From JAXLWB01 sp046328715 (GTDB taxonomy: Bacteria > Chloroflexota > Anaerolineae > Caldilineales > Caldilineaceae), in contig JAXLWB010000002.1 in the NCBI GenBank assembly GCA_046328715.1, forward strand, positions 248,001-312,000: a stretch of DNA of 64,000 nucleotides. Direction: 5' to 3'. A program made the position numbers and the translations under genes. A model generated the notes under the pieces. That model ran no database searches. It was given only the letters and a program-made list of their open reading frames with translations, and was not told where the DNA came from. Shown here in pieces: positions 8,668 to 16,945 of this stretch. How positions within the stretch are numbered: the stretch's first letter is position 1; each line of letters starts with the position of its first letter.

Positions 8668-8984
8668 GTTGCGTCCGATCCACTTGTTTTTATATCGCAG
8701 TTGTTATAAGCAGCGGAATTCTATTTGCGTGAGTATCCATAAATTCCTCCCTAGCGCCTCACTGCCATTCAGTGAAGCAATTCTAGATTTCGTAGATGCG
8801 GCTTCGACGTGAGCTCTGCCGAACGGTTTGAAACCGCACGTTCTTGATCAGACCGACAGCGTGCAGCTAAAAGCACGCACCTACGAAAACTCTGACCTGA
8901 ATGGCATTATAGATTGGGAGGGGGTCTCGCGTTGCCACGCCTAACAACTTTTCTATTTATTTAATCAACGATCCTTCATAAATT
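8668..8984. other. Gap holding an inverted-repeat element
   Basis: No gene is seen. The gap is largely occupied by the 144-bp inverted-repeat element at 8763-8906, with C-rich (TCCTCCC) and G-rich (GGGAGGGGG) ends slightly further out. Confidence 0.5.
8763..8906. repeat. Inverted-repeat (MITE- or REP-like) element
   Basis: TGCCATTCAG (8763-8772) is answered by CTGAATGGCA (8897-8906), and TTTCGTAGATGCG (8788-8800) by CGCACCTACGAAA (8876-8888, one mismatch). The centre holds a small palindrome CGGTTTGAAACCG near 8824. There is no coding frame. The nested arms suggest a short non-autonomous or REP-type element. Confidence 0.5.
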
Positions 8985-9545
8985 CTATTTAGCAGATTCG
9001 TTACTGCTGAGCCACTTACGCAGCAGCCAGAGGACGACAAGCAGCAAAATTGCCCCCACGGCAATGCTTGCGATCTGTAAACCTCGTTCAAATTGGGTAA
9101 CGTATTGCCCGAGATAGACACCGATGAGCACTAAGCCACCCGTCCAGAGTATCTCGCCCAAGATTTGCACGGGTGCAACTCGCCATAAGGGCACACGCGC
9201 CATCCCAGCGGCCACCAATGTCGGGATCGACATCACGCCCAGAGAAAGCTTGGCGATAAAGAGCATTTTAGGCGCATGTTGATTAACTTGCATCCTAAAT
9301 TGATCGATCTGAGGTTGAAATTTTGCAAATCGCGGAAACCACCGCAGGAGCCTGTCAAACTGTCCAAAGTAACCCAACAAATACCAACAGAAATCGCCCG
9401 TGAGGTTGCCTGTTCCGGCGGCAAGGAAGACCCACAGTGGTGTCAACATTCCTGTTCCAGCCAGTGCCGCCGCCGCCAGGGTTACTCCCGCCCCTTCTAC
9501 AGCCACCAACAGATAAATCAGAAGATATTGCCAAAGTGAGTTCAT
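8985..9545 (-). CDS. DedA / SNARE-associated (VTT) family membrane protein
   Basis: The 186-residue protein has about five hydrophobic segments. After the first, GTGNLTGDFCWYLLGYFG matches the conserved Gly-rich loop of DedA proteins, and later FIAKLSLGVMSIPTLVAAGMARVPLWRV matches the re-entrant loop, though the usual Arg there is replaced by Lys. DedA/VTT proteins are half-transporters or scramblases for phospholipid and undecaprenyl phosphate. It ends in a basic tail. GGGTGA precedes the start. At 186 residues it is slightly shorter than typical (about 200-220). Confidence 0.88.
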   Translation of the reverse strand: MNSLWQYLLIYLLVAVEGAGVTLAAAALAGTGMLTPLWVFLAAGTGNLTGDFCWYLLGYFGQFDRLLRWFPRFAKFQPQIDQFRMQVNQHAPKMLFIAKLSLGVMSIPTLVAAGMARVPLWRVAPVQILGEILWTGGLVLIGVYLGQYVTQFERGLQIASIAVGAILLLVVLWLLRKWLSSNESAK

Positions 9546-9640
9546 GTCACCCTTTACCGTTCAGTAAGATCTAGTTAACGCAGTGTAACCCAACTCTTGC
9601 AGACTACCCCAATTATCAGCAGTTAAAATAGGTGAAACCA

Positions 9641-9677
9641 GGAAGAGCTACAATGAGCCGTGCATTGTAGCTCTTCC
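9641..9677. terminator. 15-bp perfect hairpin between GH15 and dedA
   Basis: GGAAGAGCTACAATG (9641-9655) pairs perfectly with 9663-9677 over a 7-nt loop. It lies about 70 nt past the GH15 stop. No T run follows on the minus strand, so termination efficiency is uncertain. Confidence 0.55.
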
Positions 9678-9728
9678 TTCATGTGAGAGGGTTTGGACGA
9701 GGATCGATCTATCGTGGAAAAGAGGAGA

Positions 9729-9753
9729 CAATGAATGATTGACCCATTCATTG
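9729..9753. repeat. Small hairpin overlapping the GH15 stop codon
   Basis: CAATGAATG (9729-9737) pairs with CATTCATTG (9745-9753) around a 7-nt loop. The right arm covers the TGA stop (9748-9750) of the glucoamylase gene. It may block 3' exonucleases. Confidence 0.45.
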
Positions 9754-11850
9754 TGAGCGATAACGAGCCACAGGCTGCGGCGGCAAGTCAAAGACGGCCC
9801 CATCCTGGAGCGAACGACAGAGTTTGATGTATTCGGAGTGCGCCCACGCCAACGGCATCGCTGAACCAGCCGGCTTGCCCAAAAACAGCTCACGTTCAGG
9901 AATATCAGGAGCATCCCAACTCTGCTCGGGAAGCATACCGCCTTTGTTGGCAAAATTCTCCAGACATTGGCGCAGTCGATTTGCTTCAGCAAGATTGCCA
10001 GCAGCCAACTCGTAATGTGCCCGCTCACCGGTGAGCAGCGGCCAGCCACGCCCGATTCCAGTTCCATCAAAGGGCGAACCGTCAGCATGTTCGCCATAAC
10101 CATCATCGTTGTAACGATGCCAGAGCGGGCCATAGGGCGTCTCTGTTTTGAGCAGTGCATCGATCACCTTGACTGTGTTGAGAATCCGTGGATCGTTGGC
10201 TGCTCGCAAGCCAAAACGAACCAACGCCAAAGCGTCAGGGCTGACGATCTGCCCGGCCAACGCACTCTCTTGCCCAGGCAAACGGTTCTTGATGGCGATA
10301 ATATCATCCGCTATCGAAGGTTCGCCGGTATTAAAGGGAGGCGCAATACGCACATAGTAACCTTCTACCCCAACCTGCCGCGCCAATTCCGTGTCCGTAA
10401 CATAGGTCCAACGCTCAATCTGGTGATTCCAGTCGTCGGCACTGCGACGCAGATCACCAGCAAAGGTCGATTCGCCTATCAAGTCGGCAAGCTCTGCGGC
10501 GACCAGCAGGGCCGAAATCTCTACAGCCAGCGTAAAGGGTGAATAGCCCGCATCTTCCTCCCAGCGGTCTTCGCCAGTGATCGGACCACTCTGTTGCAAG
10601 TAGTTGGCCGCTTTGCGCACCATTGGCCAAAAGCGCGCCACCTGCTCGTCACACAAAGCGTTGTTGCGTCGGGCTAGATCAACCAGCAAAATCGGGAACG
10701 CCGTTTCGTCATTTTGAAGCCCACCCCAGTACGATGTGCCGTCCAGCCACATGTTTTGACCCCAATGGCCATCGGCTTCCTGGGTCACTTGCAGGTAACC
10801 GAGCACTCGACGCACCTCTTCGTGGGCGCCAACCGCCAAGAGTCCACCTGCGCTCTCTACCAGATCGCGCGGCCACACTAAGTGATAACCACCCAGATCA
10901 TTGTCGCCTTTGGAATCGCCCCACGGGATGGAGAGGCTGGCGATCATGCCACCACTAAAATGTTTGGCTTCATGCGTGCGCAATACTGCAGCGCTTGTGC
11001 GCACCAGCGGCGGACTCTCTTTGCCCACCTTGAGCTTTTTCTGCCAATGCTGCCACTGTTGTAGATAGTGCGCCTGAGCCACCTCAAAGCCATCCTGCAA
11101 ACTGGCCAGGGCGCGTTGACCCGCTTCCATCGGACTGGTGCCAAATCCCAGCGCCACCACAAATTCATCCCGGCCCTCGGTCAGTTCAAATTGCCCAGTC
11201 AGTGCGACGTTACCGTTGTCGGCATGCGAAAAGAACCAAGTCATTTGCCGATGTTGATTGAGATCTTGCCAGCCATCGGAAGCGCCGACATAGCCTACAG
11301 AGCAAGCCTTCCAGGGCGTGGAGCAGGCAAGCGCTAGAGCCAAGCCATCACGTTGGGCATAAAGCATCGGAAAGCCCTTGTAGTCACCCACCCAGCCACA
11401 ATTTTCCTTGCCTCGGTTGCCGAGATGGGGAGAGAGGAGTGCAAAGAGTTGGTAATCTTCCAGATGCCCGAGTTGTGGCTGGAAACGAATGCGCTGCAAT
11501 ACCGTATCACGCTGCGGGTCGCAGAGCACGATCTTCTCGATGTGATAGCGTCCTTGCGTGCAAGTATTACTGAGGCGATAGGCTGGAATGCCCGGAGCCA
11601 ATGTTTCGACCTGATGCTCGGTATGACGCTTCTCTTCCGAGAAGAAGTCACTTCCATTCGTGACCAACAATCCCAGATCGCGAATACTGGCATGATCGAT
11701 GCGCGGGTAATAGACCTCGTCCAGAATGCCATGACTGAGCGTAAACCAGACACGGCTGCTGTCGCTTAAAGCAGTTCCAACACCGCTTTTAGCACTAGTT
11801 GTCCAGCGAGGGTCGATGCCCGGCGCACCGAAGGCGATAGAATTCTCCAT
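9748..11850 (-). CDS. Glycoside hydrolase family 15 (glucoamylase / glucodextranase type)
   Basis: The 700-residue enzyme removes glucose from the non-reducing end of alpha-glucans with inversion. Residues 1-270 form the N-terminal beta-sandwich typical of prokaryotic members (FGAPGIDPRWTTSAKSGVG at the start, HGILDEVYYPRID near 40-52). The rest is the alpha/alpha toroid, with GYHLVWPRDLVESAGG at 321-336. WEEDAGYSP at 430-438 probably holds the catalytic acid, and LTGERAHYEL at 606-615 the catalytic base Glu609 (by family analogy). There is no signal peptide, so it is cytoplasmic and likely acts on imported oligosaccharides or glycogen. It is the last gene of the tatA-gdh-DUF4332-GH15 operon, starting 3 nt after the preceding stop. 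Confidence 0.93.
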   Translation of the reverse strand: MENSIAFGAPGIDPRWTTSAKSGVGTALSDSSRVWFTLSHGILDEVYYPRIDHASIRDLGLLVTNGSDFFSEEKRHTEHQVETLAPGIPAYRLSNTCTQGRYHIEKIVLCDPQRDTVLQRIRFQPQLGHLEDYQLFALLSPHLGNRGKENCGWVGDYKGFPMLYAQRDGLALALACSTPWKACSVGYVGASDGWQDLNQHRQMTWFFSHADNGNVALTGQFELTEGRDEFVVALGFGTSPMEAGQRALASLQDGFEVAQAHYLQQWQHWQKKLKVGKESPPLVRTSAAVLRTHEAKHFSGGMIASLSIPWGDSKGDNDLGGYHLVWPRDLVESAGGLLAVGAHEEVRRVLGYLQVTQEADGHWGQNMWLDGTSYWGGLQNDETAFPILLVDLARRNNALCDEQVARFWPMVRKAANYLQQSGPITGEDRWEEDAGYSPFTLAVEISALLVAAELADLIGESTFAGDLRRSADDWNHQIERWTYVTDTELARQVGVEGYYVRIAPPFNTGEPSIADDIIAIKNRLPGQESALAGQIVSPDALALVRFGLRAANDPRILNTVKVIDALLKTETPYGPLWHRYNDDGYGEHADGSPFDGTGIGRGWPLLTGERAHYELAAGNLAEANRLRQCLENFANKGGMLPEQSWDAPDIPERELFLGKPAGSAMPLAWAHSEYIKLCRSLQDGAVFDLPPQPVARYRSQ

Positions 11851-11853
11851 GAT

Positions 11854-12258
11854 TTAATGGTAGACCTTGCGCTCTAGTTTCTTCGCTTGCTCAACCCAGT
11901 CTTCAACCTGGCTGATGTTCGGCACCCGTCGGATTTGTTGATGGTTGGCAATTTGTATCAATTTGGCCAGTAGATTTTCGGGTTTGCGGGTAGCCAGTTC
12001 TACCACACTGTCCACACCCGCCGTTTCGAGCAGATCGGCATAGACGCGTCCCACGCCCTTGATGCGCGCCAGATCGGCGCGGTTGGTCAATTCCAACAAT
12101 TGACGAGCTTCGATACCAAGTTTCTGTGCTAACTCAGTACGCGCTTTTGGATCGCCCGCCGCCTTGAGCAAATGGTCCGAATGAGCAATGCCAATCGCCT
12201 TCATTTTGGCCGCGGTCTGCGCTTGAATGCCTGATATTTCGTTGATATGAACACGCAT
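11854..12258 (-). CDS. DUF4332 helix-hairpin-helix protein
   Basis: The 134-residue protein has two helix-hairpin-helix segments: ISGIQAQTAAKMKAIGI at 8-24 and LARIKGVGRVYADLLETAGV at 63-82, the second with the classical GVG turn. It ends in basic residues (AKKLERKVYH). DUF4332 proteins resemble the HhH modules of DNA polymerase X and of topoisomerase I tails. DNA binding is likely, but the role is unknown. GGAGA precedes the ATG. It lies 16 nt downstream of glucose dehydrogenase and 3 nt before GH15, so it is embedded in a sugar operon with no obvious DNA function. Confidence 0.85.
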   Translation of the reverse strand: MRVHINEISGIQAQTAAKMKAIGIAHSDHLLKAAGDPKARTELAQKLGIEARQLLELTNRADLARIKGVGRVYADLLETAGVDSVVELATRKPENLLAKLIQIANHQQIRRVPNISQVEDWVEQAKKLERKVYH

Positions 12259-12274
12259 AAGAGTTCTCCATTAT

Positions 12275-13399
12275 CTAAAAATTACTTTTTCCATTTTTTG
12301 ACCACTCGATCACGACCTTGATATCCGAGTCCGAGTGTTGCGTCAGCGCTTCATGAAAGTGCGCATAGGGCACCTTTCGTGTGATCAATTCATTCAGAAC
12401 CTGTGGCCACTGCTCATAGCCACACTTCAAATCATCGACTGCCATTTGAAAGTGCGCCGGGCTGGCATTGACACTCCCAACCAGAACCTGATTGTAAAGG
12501 ACCAACTGGCGCATCAGGGCTGCGCCAGAGATGTCCACCGGACGGTCACCACCGGGAATACCTGTGATTACATAGACCCCGTTGATGCCGAGTGCATCGA
12601 TTAAGTTAAATTCCAACGCGGCTACACCGGTCGCTTCTAAAATCATATCGATCTGGCCGAGGTGGTCATCGAGTGCGTCGGTCTGTACCTTCCGGCCATC
12701 GACATAAACGCCGCCTAGTTTGGCCAATAATTGAGCACGTGGTGAGTTTTCATCAATAATGTCGAGGCCAATCACCTTCGCACCACGCAGGCGCAATGCA
12801 ACTGCCGCCAAAAGTCCAATTGGGCCTAGCCCAGCGACCAAGGCAACTTTATTGCGCAACACGTCGCCGGCACGTTTCATATCGGGCAGCCGCGCCAGTT
12901 GAATGGCAACCGCTTCGTCAATGGCTTTCTCGATCACCGACATCGGTTCGGTGAGAACACCGAGATGGGCAATTTTGGCCGGCACCTTCACCACATATTG
13001 TTCTTTATCAACCACATATTCGGTCTGAAAACCATTGGCCCCTTTAATCCCTCGTTCACTATATTCTCCGCTATAACACATATCGCTGCGGTTCATCAGA
13101 CAGGCAAAACAATAGCCACAACCGCGGCGCACACTAAAGACGGCATAATCACCGGGTTCTACCTTCTTGACCTGGGAGCCTACGGCTACGACACGACCAA
13201 ACATTTCGTGCCCAATCACCAACTGCTTCTGGCCCGCAGGCGCATCGGCGCGCCCACCATTGACCTCTTCGCGGTCTGTGCCACAGATGCCCACATTGAT
13301 GATCTGCAACTTCACCTCATCGGCCTCGGCAATGTTGGGCTCAGGTAAGTCAATCAGTTGTACGTCGGTTGTGCCGGGGGTAATCGCAATTGCTTTCAT
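12275..13399 (-). CDS. Glucose 1-dehydrogenase-like zinc alcohol dehydrogenase
   Basis: The 374-residue medium-chain dehydrogenase matches the glucose dehydrogenase (Sulfolobus/Thermoplasma Gdh) subgroup. Catalytic zinc ligands are Cys39 (GICGTDREE) and His64-Glu65 (IGHEMFG). The structural zinc quartet is complete: Cys94, Cys97, Cys100 and Cys108. The Rossmann motif AGLGPIGLLA lies near 190. TEPMSVIEKA near 152-161 is diagnostic of the subgroup. It would oxidise glucose to gluconolactone with NAD(P). AAGGA precedes the start. In the operon with GH15 it could directly consume the glucose released there. Confidence 0.9.
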   Translation of the reverse strand: MKAIAITPGTTDVQLIDLPEPNIAEADEVKLQIINVGICGTDREEVNGGRADAPAGQKQLVIGHEMFGRVVAVGSQVKKVEPGDYAVFSVRRGCGYCFACLMNRSDMCYSGEYSERGIKGANGFQTEYVVDKEQYVVKVPAKIAHLGVLTEPMSVIEKAIDEAVAIQLARLPDMKRAGDVLRNKVALVAGLGPIGLLAAVALRLRGAKVIGLDIIDENSPRAQLLAKLGGVYVDGRKVQTDALDDHLGQIDMILEATGVAALEFNLIDALGINGVYVITGIPGGDRPVDISGAALMRQLVLYNQVLVGSVNASPAHFQMAVDDLKCGYEQWPQVLNELITRKVPYAHFHEALTQHSDSDIKVVIEWSKNGKSNF

Positions 13400-13422
13400 T
13401 GATCAATCCTTATAGCAAACTC

Positions 13423-13629
13423 TTACTCGCTCTTAGTGACCGGCAGTTCCTCTGTGACTGGCTTCTTTTCCTCCTTGCTCGCTGCTTTACTGTTTTCCGG
13501 TGTCACCTCGCGGCGAAATTCACGAATCCCTTTGCCCACTGCGCCAAAGACCTCGGGCAACTTACCCACACCAAACAACATGGCAACAATCACAATGACG
13601 AGCACAAGTTCGACTGGACCTACATCCAT
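13423..13629 (-). CDS. tatA: Twin-arginine translocase subunit TatA/TatE
   Basis: This 68-residue membrane protein has one N-terminal transmembrane helix (VELVLVIVIVAMLFGVGKLPE), the FGxxKLPE hinge, an amphipathic helix (VFGAVGKGIREFRREV) and an acidic/basic, disordered tail. That is the complete TatA layout. TatA forms the pore of the Tat export system for folded proteins. GGGAGA lies at the correct distance. tatC is not in the window. It is the first gene of the operon with gdh and GH15, neither of which has a Tat signal, so the linkage looks incidental or regulatory. The binding protein at 57166 carries a Tat-type signal. Confidence 0.93.
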   Translation of the reverse strand: MDVGPVELVLVIVIVAMLFGVGKLPEVFGAVGKGIREFRREVTPENSKAASKEEKKPVTEELPVTKSE

Positions 13630-13749
13630 GACGGTTTCTCCCTTTGTTTTTATAAGCAGACAAGATGACTGAACTTAGCGTTACCTTTATTCTATGGTGG
13701 GGTAGAAACCAAATCTTTATGAAGGTCTCAGGAGAAGTTTATGAGGAGT

Positions 13750-14400
13750 TTAAAAGCGCAGGTCACGGCGTCTGCCGATGCGTAGGACAAGGGCATTGAT
13801 CAAGAGGGAAATTGTTACCAGGAGGGCACCTAAAACTAGGGCCGAATCAAACTGTCCCTGCCGGGTCTGCAGGACAATGGAAGTTGTAAGCACGCGAGTC
13901 TGGCCTTCGATGTTGCCGCCAACGAGCATCACGGCACCTACTTCAGAAAAGATGCGTCCAAAGGCAGCAATCACTGCAACCAACATCCCACTTCTGGCTT
14001 CACCCAACAGCGCCCAAATCTCTTGCCAGGGAGAGGCAGACAGAGATCGCAGCAGATAACGCAAATTGGGATCGAGCGCCTCGAAAGTAGATTGCACCAA
14101 TCCAGCAACCATCGGTAGAGCAATGATCGTTTGGGCTACAATGATTGCCCTTGGGGTGAAGAGCCAGCCCAAACCGCCCAACGGTCCGCTACGCGAGAGC
14201 AGTAAATAGACAAGCAATCCAACTACCACCGTCGGAAAGCCCATCCCTGTATAGATGATCAATTCCCAAAGGCGTTTGCCGGGGATGGAAAAGAGCGCCA
14301 GACAGGCACCCAATGGCAGCCCAATGACCACAGCAATGAGCAGCGCCAGCGTAGATACATAGAGCGACAGGGTAACAATGGGGAGAAGGTCGGTGAACAT
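13750..14400 (-). CDS. tupB: Tungstate-type ABC transporter permease (TupB-like)
   Basis: The 216-residue permease has five or six transmembrane helices. ALDPNLRYLLRSLSASPWQEIWALLGEAR is the cytoplasmic coupling loop, and FGRIFSEVGAVMLVGGNIEGQTR is strongly characteristic of TupB and WtpB-like permeases. The ATG at 14400 is used because the protein then begins at the first helix; a TTG 54 nt upstream is possible. Neither has a strong ribosome site. It follows the tupA-like gene on the same strand, separated by a hairpin (14428-14473). No ATPase gene follows: the next gene downstream is tatA. Confidence 0.85.
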   Translation of the reverse strand: MFTDLLPIVTLSLYVSTLALLIAVVIGLPLGACLALFSIPGKRLWELIIYTGMGFPTVVVGLLVYLLLSRSGPLGGLGWLFTPRAIIVAQTIIALPMVAGLVQSTFEALDPNLRYLLRSLSASPWQEIWALLGEARSGMLVAVIAAFGRIFSEVGAVMLVGGNIEGQTRVLTTSIVLQTRQGQFDSALVLGALLVTISLLINALVLRIGRRRDLRF

Positions 14401-14427
14401 GGGAGGCGACAAAGGAGATACAAAACA

Positions 14428-14473
14428 TGATGGGCTGATGCCGACTTGTTGCAAAATCAGCAGTAGCCCATCA
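14428..14473. promoter_or_regulatory. Intercistronic hairpin tupA-tupB
   Basis: TGATGGGCT (14428-14436) pairs with AGCCCATCA (14465-14473). The inner GCTGAT pairs with ATCAGC (14456-14461), with a short bulge. It occupies the gap between the binding-protein stop and the permease start, as in the other transporter operons here. Confidence 0.6.
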
Positions 14474-14491
14474 CGTTTTACAGTTCACAGT

Positions 14492-15364
14492 TTACTTTTT
14501 TGCACTAGGATAGAAGAGCGACTGCCCGAACTTGTCTTTGCCGTAGTCGCCAATTAGGGTTTGCGTTTCAGGCGAAGTAAGCCATTCGGCAAACTTGGTG
14601 GCCAGATCGAAATTGACACCAGGATGTTTGTCCGGATTTACTGGAATCACACCGTAGGGATTGAGCAACGCTTTGTCGGTGTTTTGGTCGATCGTTTCGC
14701 CGCCGAGGATGACAACCAAGTTGGGCAACTTGTCCTGCATCGAAAGCCAAGTGCCGCGGTCCGTGAGTGTGTAGGCCAGTTTCTCGTTGGCAAAGGTCAA
14801 TGTCTCACCCATACCTTGCCCTACAGAAAAGTACCAGCCACTGTCAGTCGTTGGCGTGATGCCACTGGCGGCCCAAATGCTCTTTTCCTTGGTGTAGGTT
14901 CCCGAATCATCGCCACGCGAGGCAAAATTGGCACCTGCCGCAGAAATCTTGGCAAAGGCTTCCTTGGCCACTTGGCTGCTCTTGGCGGCTGCGGGATCAT
15001 CGCTAGGACCGACTACAACAAAGTCGTTGTACATCACGTCCAGACGGTTGATGCCATCCCCATCGGCAACGAATTTATCCTCACGGGCTCGCGCATGGAC
15101 CAAGACTACATCGGCGTCACCCTTCGTGCCAATTTCCAGCGCCTGGCCAGTACCGACGGCGACAACATCAACCCGTACATTATACGCCTTTTCAAAGACG
15201 GGCAGAATTGCATCTAAGAGGCCAGAATCGGCTGTGCTTGTGGTCGTAGCAAGGCGCAGCACCTGTGCTGTGTCAGCCGCCGGTCGCATGATCGGTGTAC
15301 AGGCGGTTAGCAGTTGAGTAAAAAGAAGCGCAAGCAGCATTGCGCCTCGAAGTAGGCGAGACAT
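14492..15364 (-). CDS. tupA: Tungstate-type ABC transporter substrate-binding lipoprotein (TupA-like)
   Basis: The 290-residue precursor has a lipobox LLTAC ending at Cys22. The mature protein opens with LRLATTTSTADSGLLDAIL, the TupA signature that frames the oxyanion site, then GTGQALEIGTKGDADVVLVHAR. The region NDFVVVGPSDDPA is also typical. It binds tungstate (possibly molybdate) outside the membrane. AAGGAG precedes the ATG at 15364. A ModE-like regulator gene lies 115 nt upstream and a TupB-like permease downstream. Tungsten enzymes are not encoded in the window. Confidence 0.9.
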   Translation of the reverse strand: MSRLLRGAMLLALLFTQLLTACTPIMRPAADTAQVLRLATTTSTADSGLLDAILPVFEKAYNVRVDVVAVGTGQALEIGTKGDADVVLVHARAREDKFVADGDGINRLDVMYNDFVVVGPSDDPAAAKSSQVAKEAFAKISAAGANFASRGDDSGTYTKEKSIWAASGITPTTDSGWYFSVGQGMGETLTFANEKLAYTLTDRGTWLSMQDKLPNLVVILGGETIDQNTDKALLNPYGVIPVNPDKHPGVNFDLATKFAEWLTSPETQTLIGDYGKDKFGQSLFYPSAKK

Positions 15365-15478
15365 CGTATTTCTCCTTGAAGTTGTTGATAGAATCGTTAT
15401 GCCCAAAAAGCATAACGCCATCTTGCATACTAAGCAAACTCAACGTATCAAGTGGCAGGTGGTAAGCGGTGAATTACG

Positions 15479-15841
15479 CTACATCTCGCTCTCGGGATTT
15501 TCAGCGACAATTGCCGCAAAAGCTGCCTGGTACCGTTGCTGGATCTCTTCTTGCAGACCTGTCGTAAAGACATGAAAGCGTTGGATTGCCCTACGCGCAG
15601 CCTCAGTCAGATGTGCGCCACCGCCACCTGCGCCACCAATCGTAGTTTGTAATACTGGTGTACCCAATCCACGTTCAATCTCCTGGATTTTCTCCCAAGC
15701 ACGGCGGTAGGGTACATTCAGTTCCAATGCAGCAGCGCTGATTGACCCGGTTTTCTCAATCGTTTCTAGCAATTGTACTCGCCAGGGACTAAGCACCACG
15801 TTGCCATTCTCTTCTAGCCAGACATTGAATTTGGGTTGCAT
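15479..15841 (-). CDS. ModE-like molybdate/tungstate-responsive transcription regulator
   Basis: This 120-residue protein consists only of the ModE N-terminal winged-helix domain. WRVQLLETIEKTGSISAAA is the start of the helix-turn-helix, LNVPYRRAWEKIQEIERGL the recognition part, and GGAGGGGAHLTEAARRAIQRF the wing and following helix. There is no C-terminal TOBE metal-binding domain, as in many one-domain ModE relatives. It likely controls the adjacent tup genes. The start is uncertain: ATG 15841 or GTG 15883, neither with a good ribosome site. The hairpin at 15854-15895 lies between them. Confidence 0.85.
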   Translation of the reverse strand: MQPKFNVWLEENGNVVLSPWRVQLLETIEKTGSISAAALELNVPYRRAWEKIQEIERGLGTPVLQTTIGGAGGGGAHLTEAARRAIQRFHVFTTGLQEEIQQRYQAAFAAIVAENPESEM

Positions 15842-15853
15842 CGGGTAGAGTTG

Positions 15854-15895
15854 AAAAGTGGCAGAGTAAAACAACTTTGCCACCCTGTCACTTTT
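15854..15895. repeat. AGTGGCAR-type hairpin at the 5' end of the ModE-like gene
   Basis: AAAAGTGGCAGAGT (15854-15867) pairs with ACCCTGTCACTTTT (15882-15895) at 12 of 14 positions. The words AGTGGCAR recur in the hairpin at 22465-22544. Confidence 0.5.
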
Positions 15896-15901
15896 TCACG
15901 T

Positions 15902-16936
15902 TTACTTCATCTCAATCTGCGCCTTGACGGAGTTCGCTGGCATATGCGCAGCGAATTCAAAGGCTTTGACGCTGTCCCGAAAGGCAAAGACATCGGTGAT
16001 CAATGGTTTGACGTCGATCTTGCCGCTGCCCATCAGTGCCAAGGCGCGTGGGTAGACATGAGCATAGCGGAAAACATGTTCAATGCGCGCCTCCTTGACT
16101 TGGGCCGCCGAGACGCTGTAGGCAATCGGCTCCAATGGAATGCCGACGTAAACGACCGTACCACCCGGGCAAAGCGGCTCAAAAACGCCTGCTGCAGCCC
16201 GTTCGTTGCCACTACACTCAAAGACGATGTCCACACCCCAGCCCTCAGTGACCTGATCGACGACGGCGCGCAGGTTTTCCTTGGCGACATTCACTGGGCG
16301 AATCGGGCCTAAGGTCGCTGCCAGATCCAGCTTTGGCTGTTGTACATCGGTCATAAGGATTTGGCTGCAACCACCTGCCAGCGCGGCCAGGGCAGTTACC
16401 ATGCCGATGGGACCAGCCCCCATCACCACCGCCACATCACCAGGGCGGATGCGGGCTTTGTTGGCGGCGTGCATGCCTACCGCCAATGGCTCGACCATTG
16501 CTCCTTCGGCATAGCTCACCGTGTCGGGCAGCTTGAAGGTAAATGCCGCAGGATGGACAACCGACGGACGCAGTACGCCATGGATCGGCGGCGTCGCCCA
16601 AAAGCGCACAGCGGGGTCGAGGTTGTAGATGCCCAACTGGGTAGCTTTGCTGTTGGGGTCAGGAATGCCTGGCTCCATACAGACGCGATCACCAGGTTTG
16701 AGGTTAGTCACCTTTGCGCCGACCTCAAGAATCGTCCCGGAGGCTTCGTGGCCGAGCACCATCGATTGGCGCACGATGAATTGACCAATGGCGCCGTGAG
16801 TATAATAGTGGACATCGCTGCCGCAGATGCCAACTGTGTGCAATGCAATACGTACATCGTGATCGCCCAACGTTTCGGGCAGCTCGATGTCGCGCAGGGA
16901 AAGTTGATCTTTTCGTTCGAGTACTAGAGCTTCCAT
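15902..16936 (-). CDS. Sorbitol/xylitol dehydrogenase-like zinc alcohol dehydrogenase
   Basis: The 344-residue medium-chain dehydrogenase has the polyol dehydrogenase landmarks GICGSDVHYYTHGAIG near 37-52, LGHEASGTILEVG and VEPLAVGMHAA. The NAD fold is at VVMGAGPIGMV. The catalytic zinc ligands (Cys38 and the GHE pair) are present, but the four-cysteine structural zinc loop is not: where relatives have CxxCxxGxYNLC this protein reads DPNSKATQLGIYNLDP. It probably oxidises sorbitol, xylitol or a related polyol to the ketose. AAGGA precedes the start. The remnant of a DUF4058 gene is just upstream. Confidence 0.9.
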   Translation of the reverse strand: MEALVLERKDQLSLRDIELPETLGDHDVRIALHTVGICGSDVHYYTHGAIGQFIVRQSMVLGHEASGTILEVGAKVTNLKPGDRVCMEPGIPDPNSKATQLGIYNLDPAVRFWATPPIHGVLRPSVVHPAAFTFKLPDTVSYAEGAMVEPLAVGMHAANKARIRPGDVAVVMGAGPIGMVTALAALAGGCSQILMTDVQQPKLDLAATLGPIRPVNVAKENLRAVVDQVTEGWGVDIVFECSGNERAAAGVFEPLCPGGTVVYVGIPLEPIAYSVSAAQVKEARIEHVFRYAHVYPRALALMGSGKIDVKPLITDVFAFRDSVKAFEFAAHMPANSVKAQIEMK

Positions 16937-16945
16937 AAATTTTCC

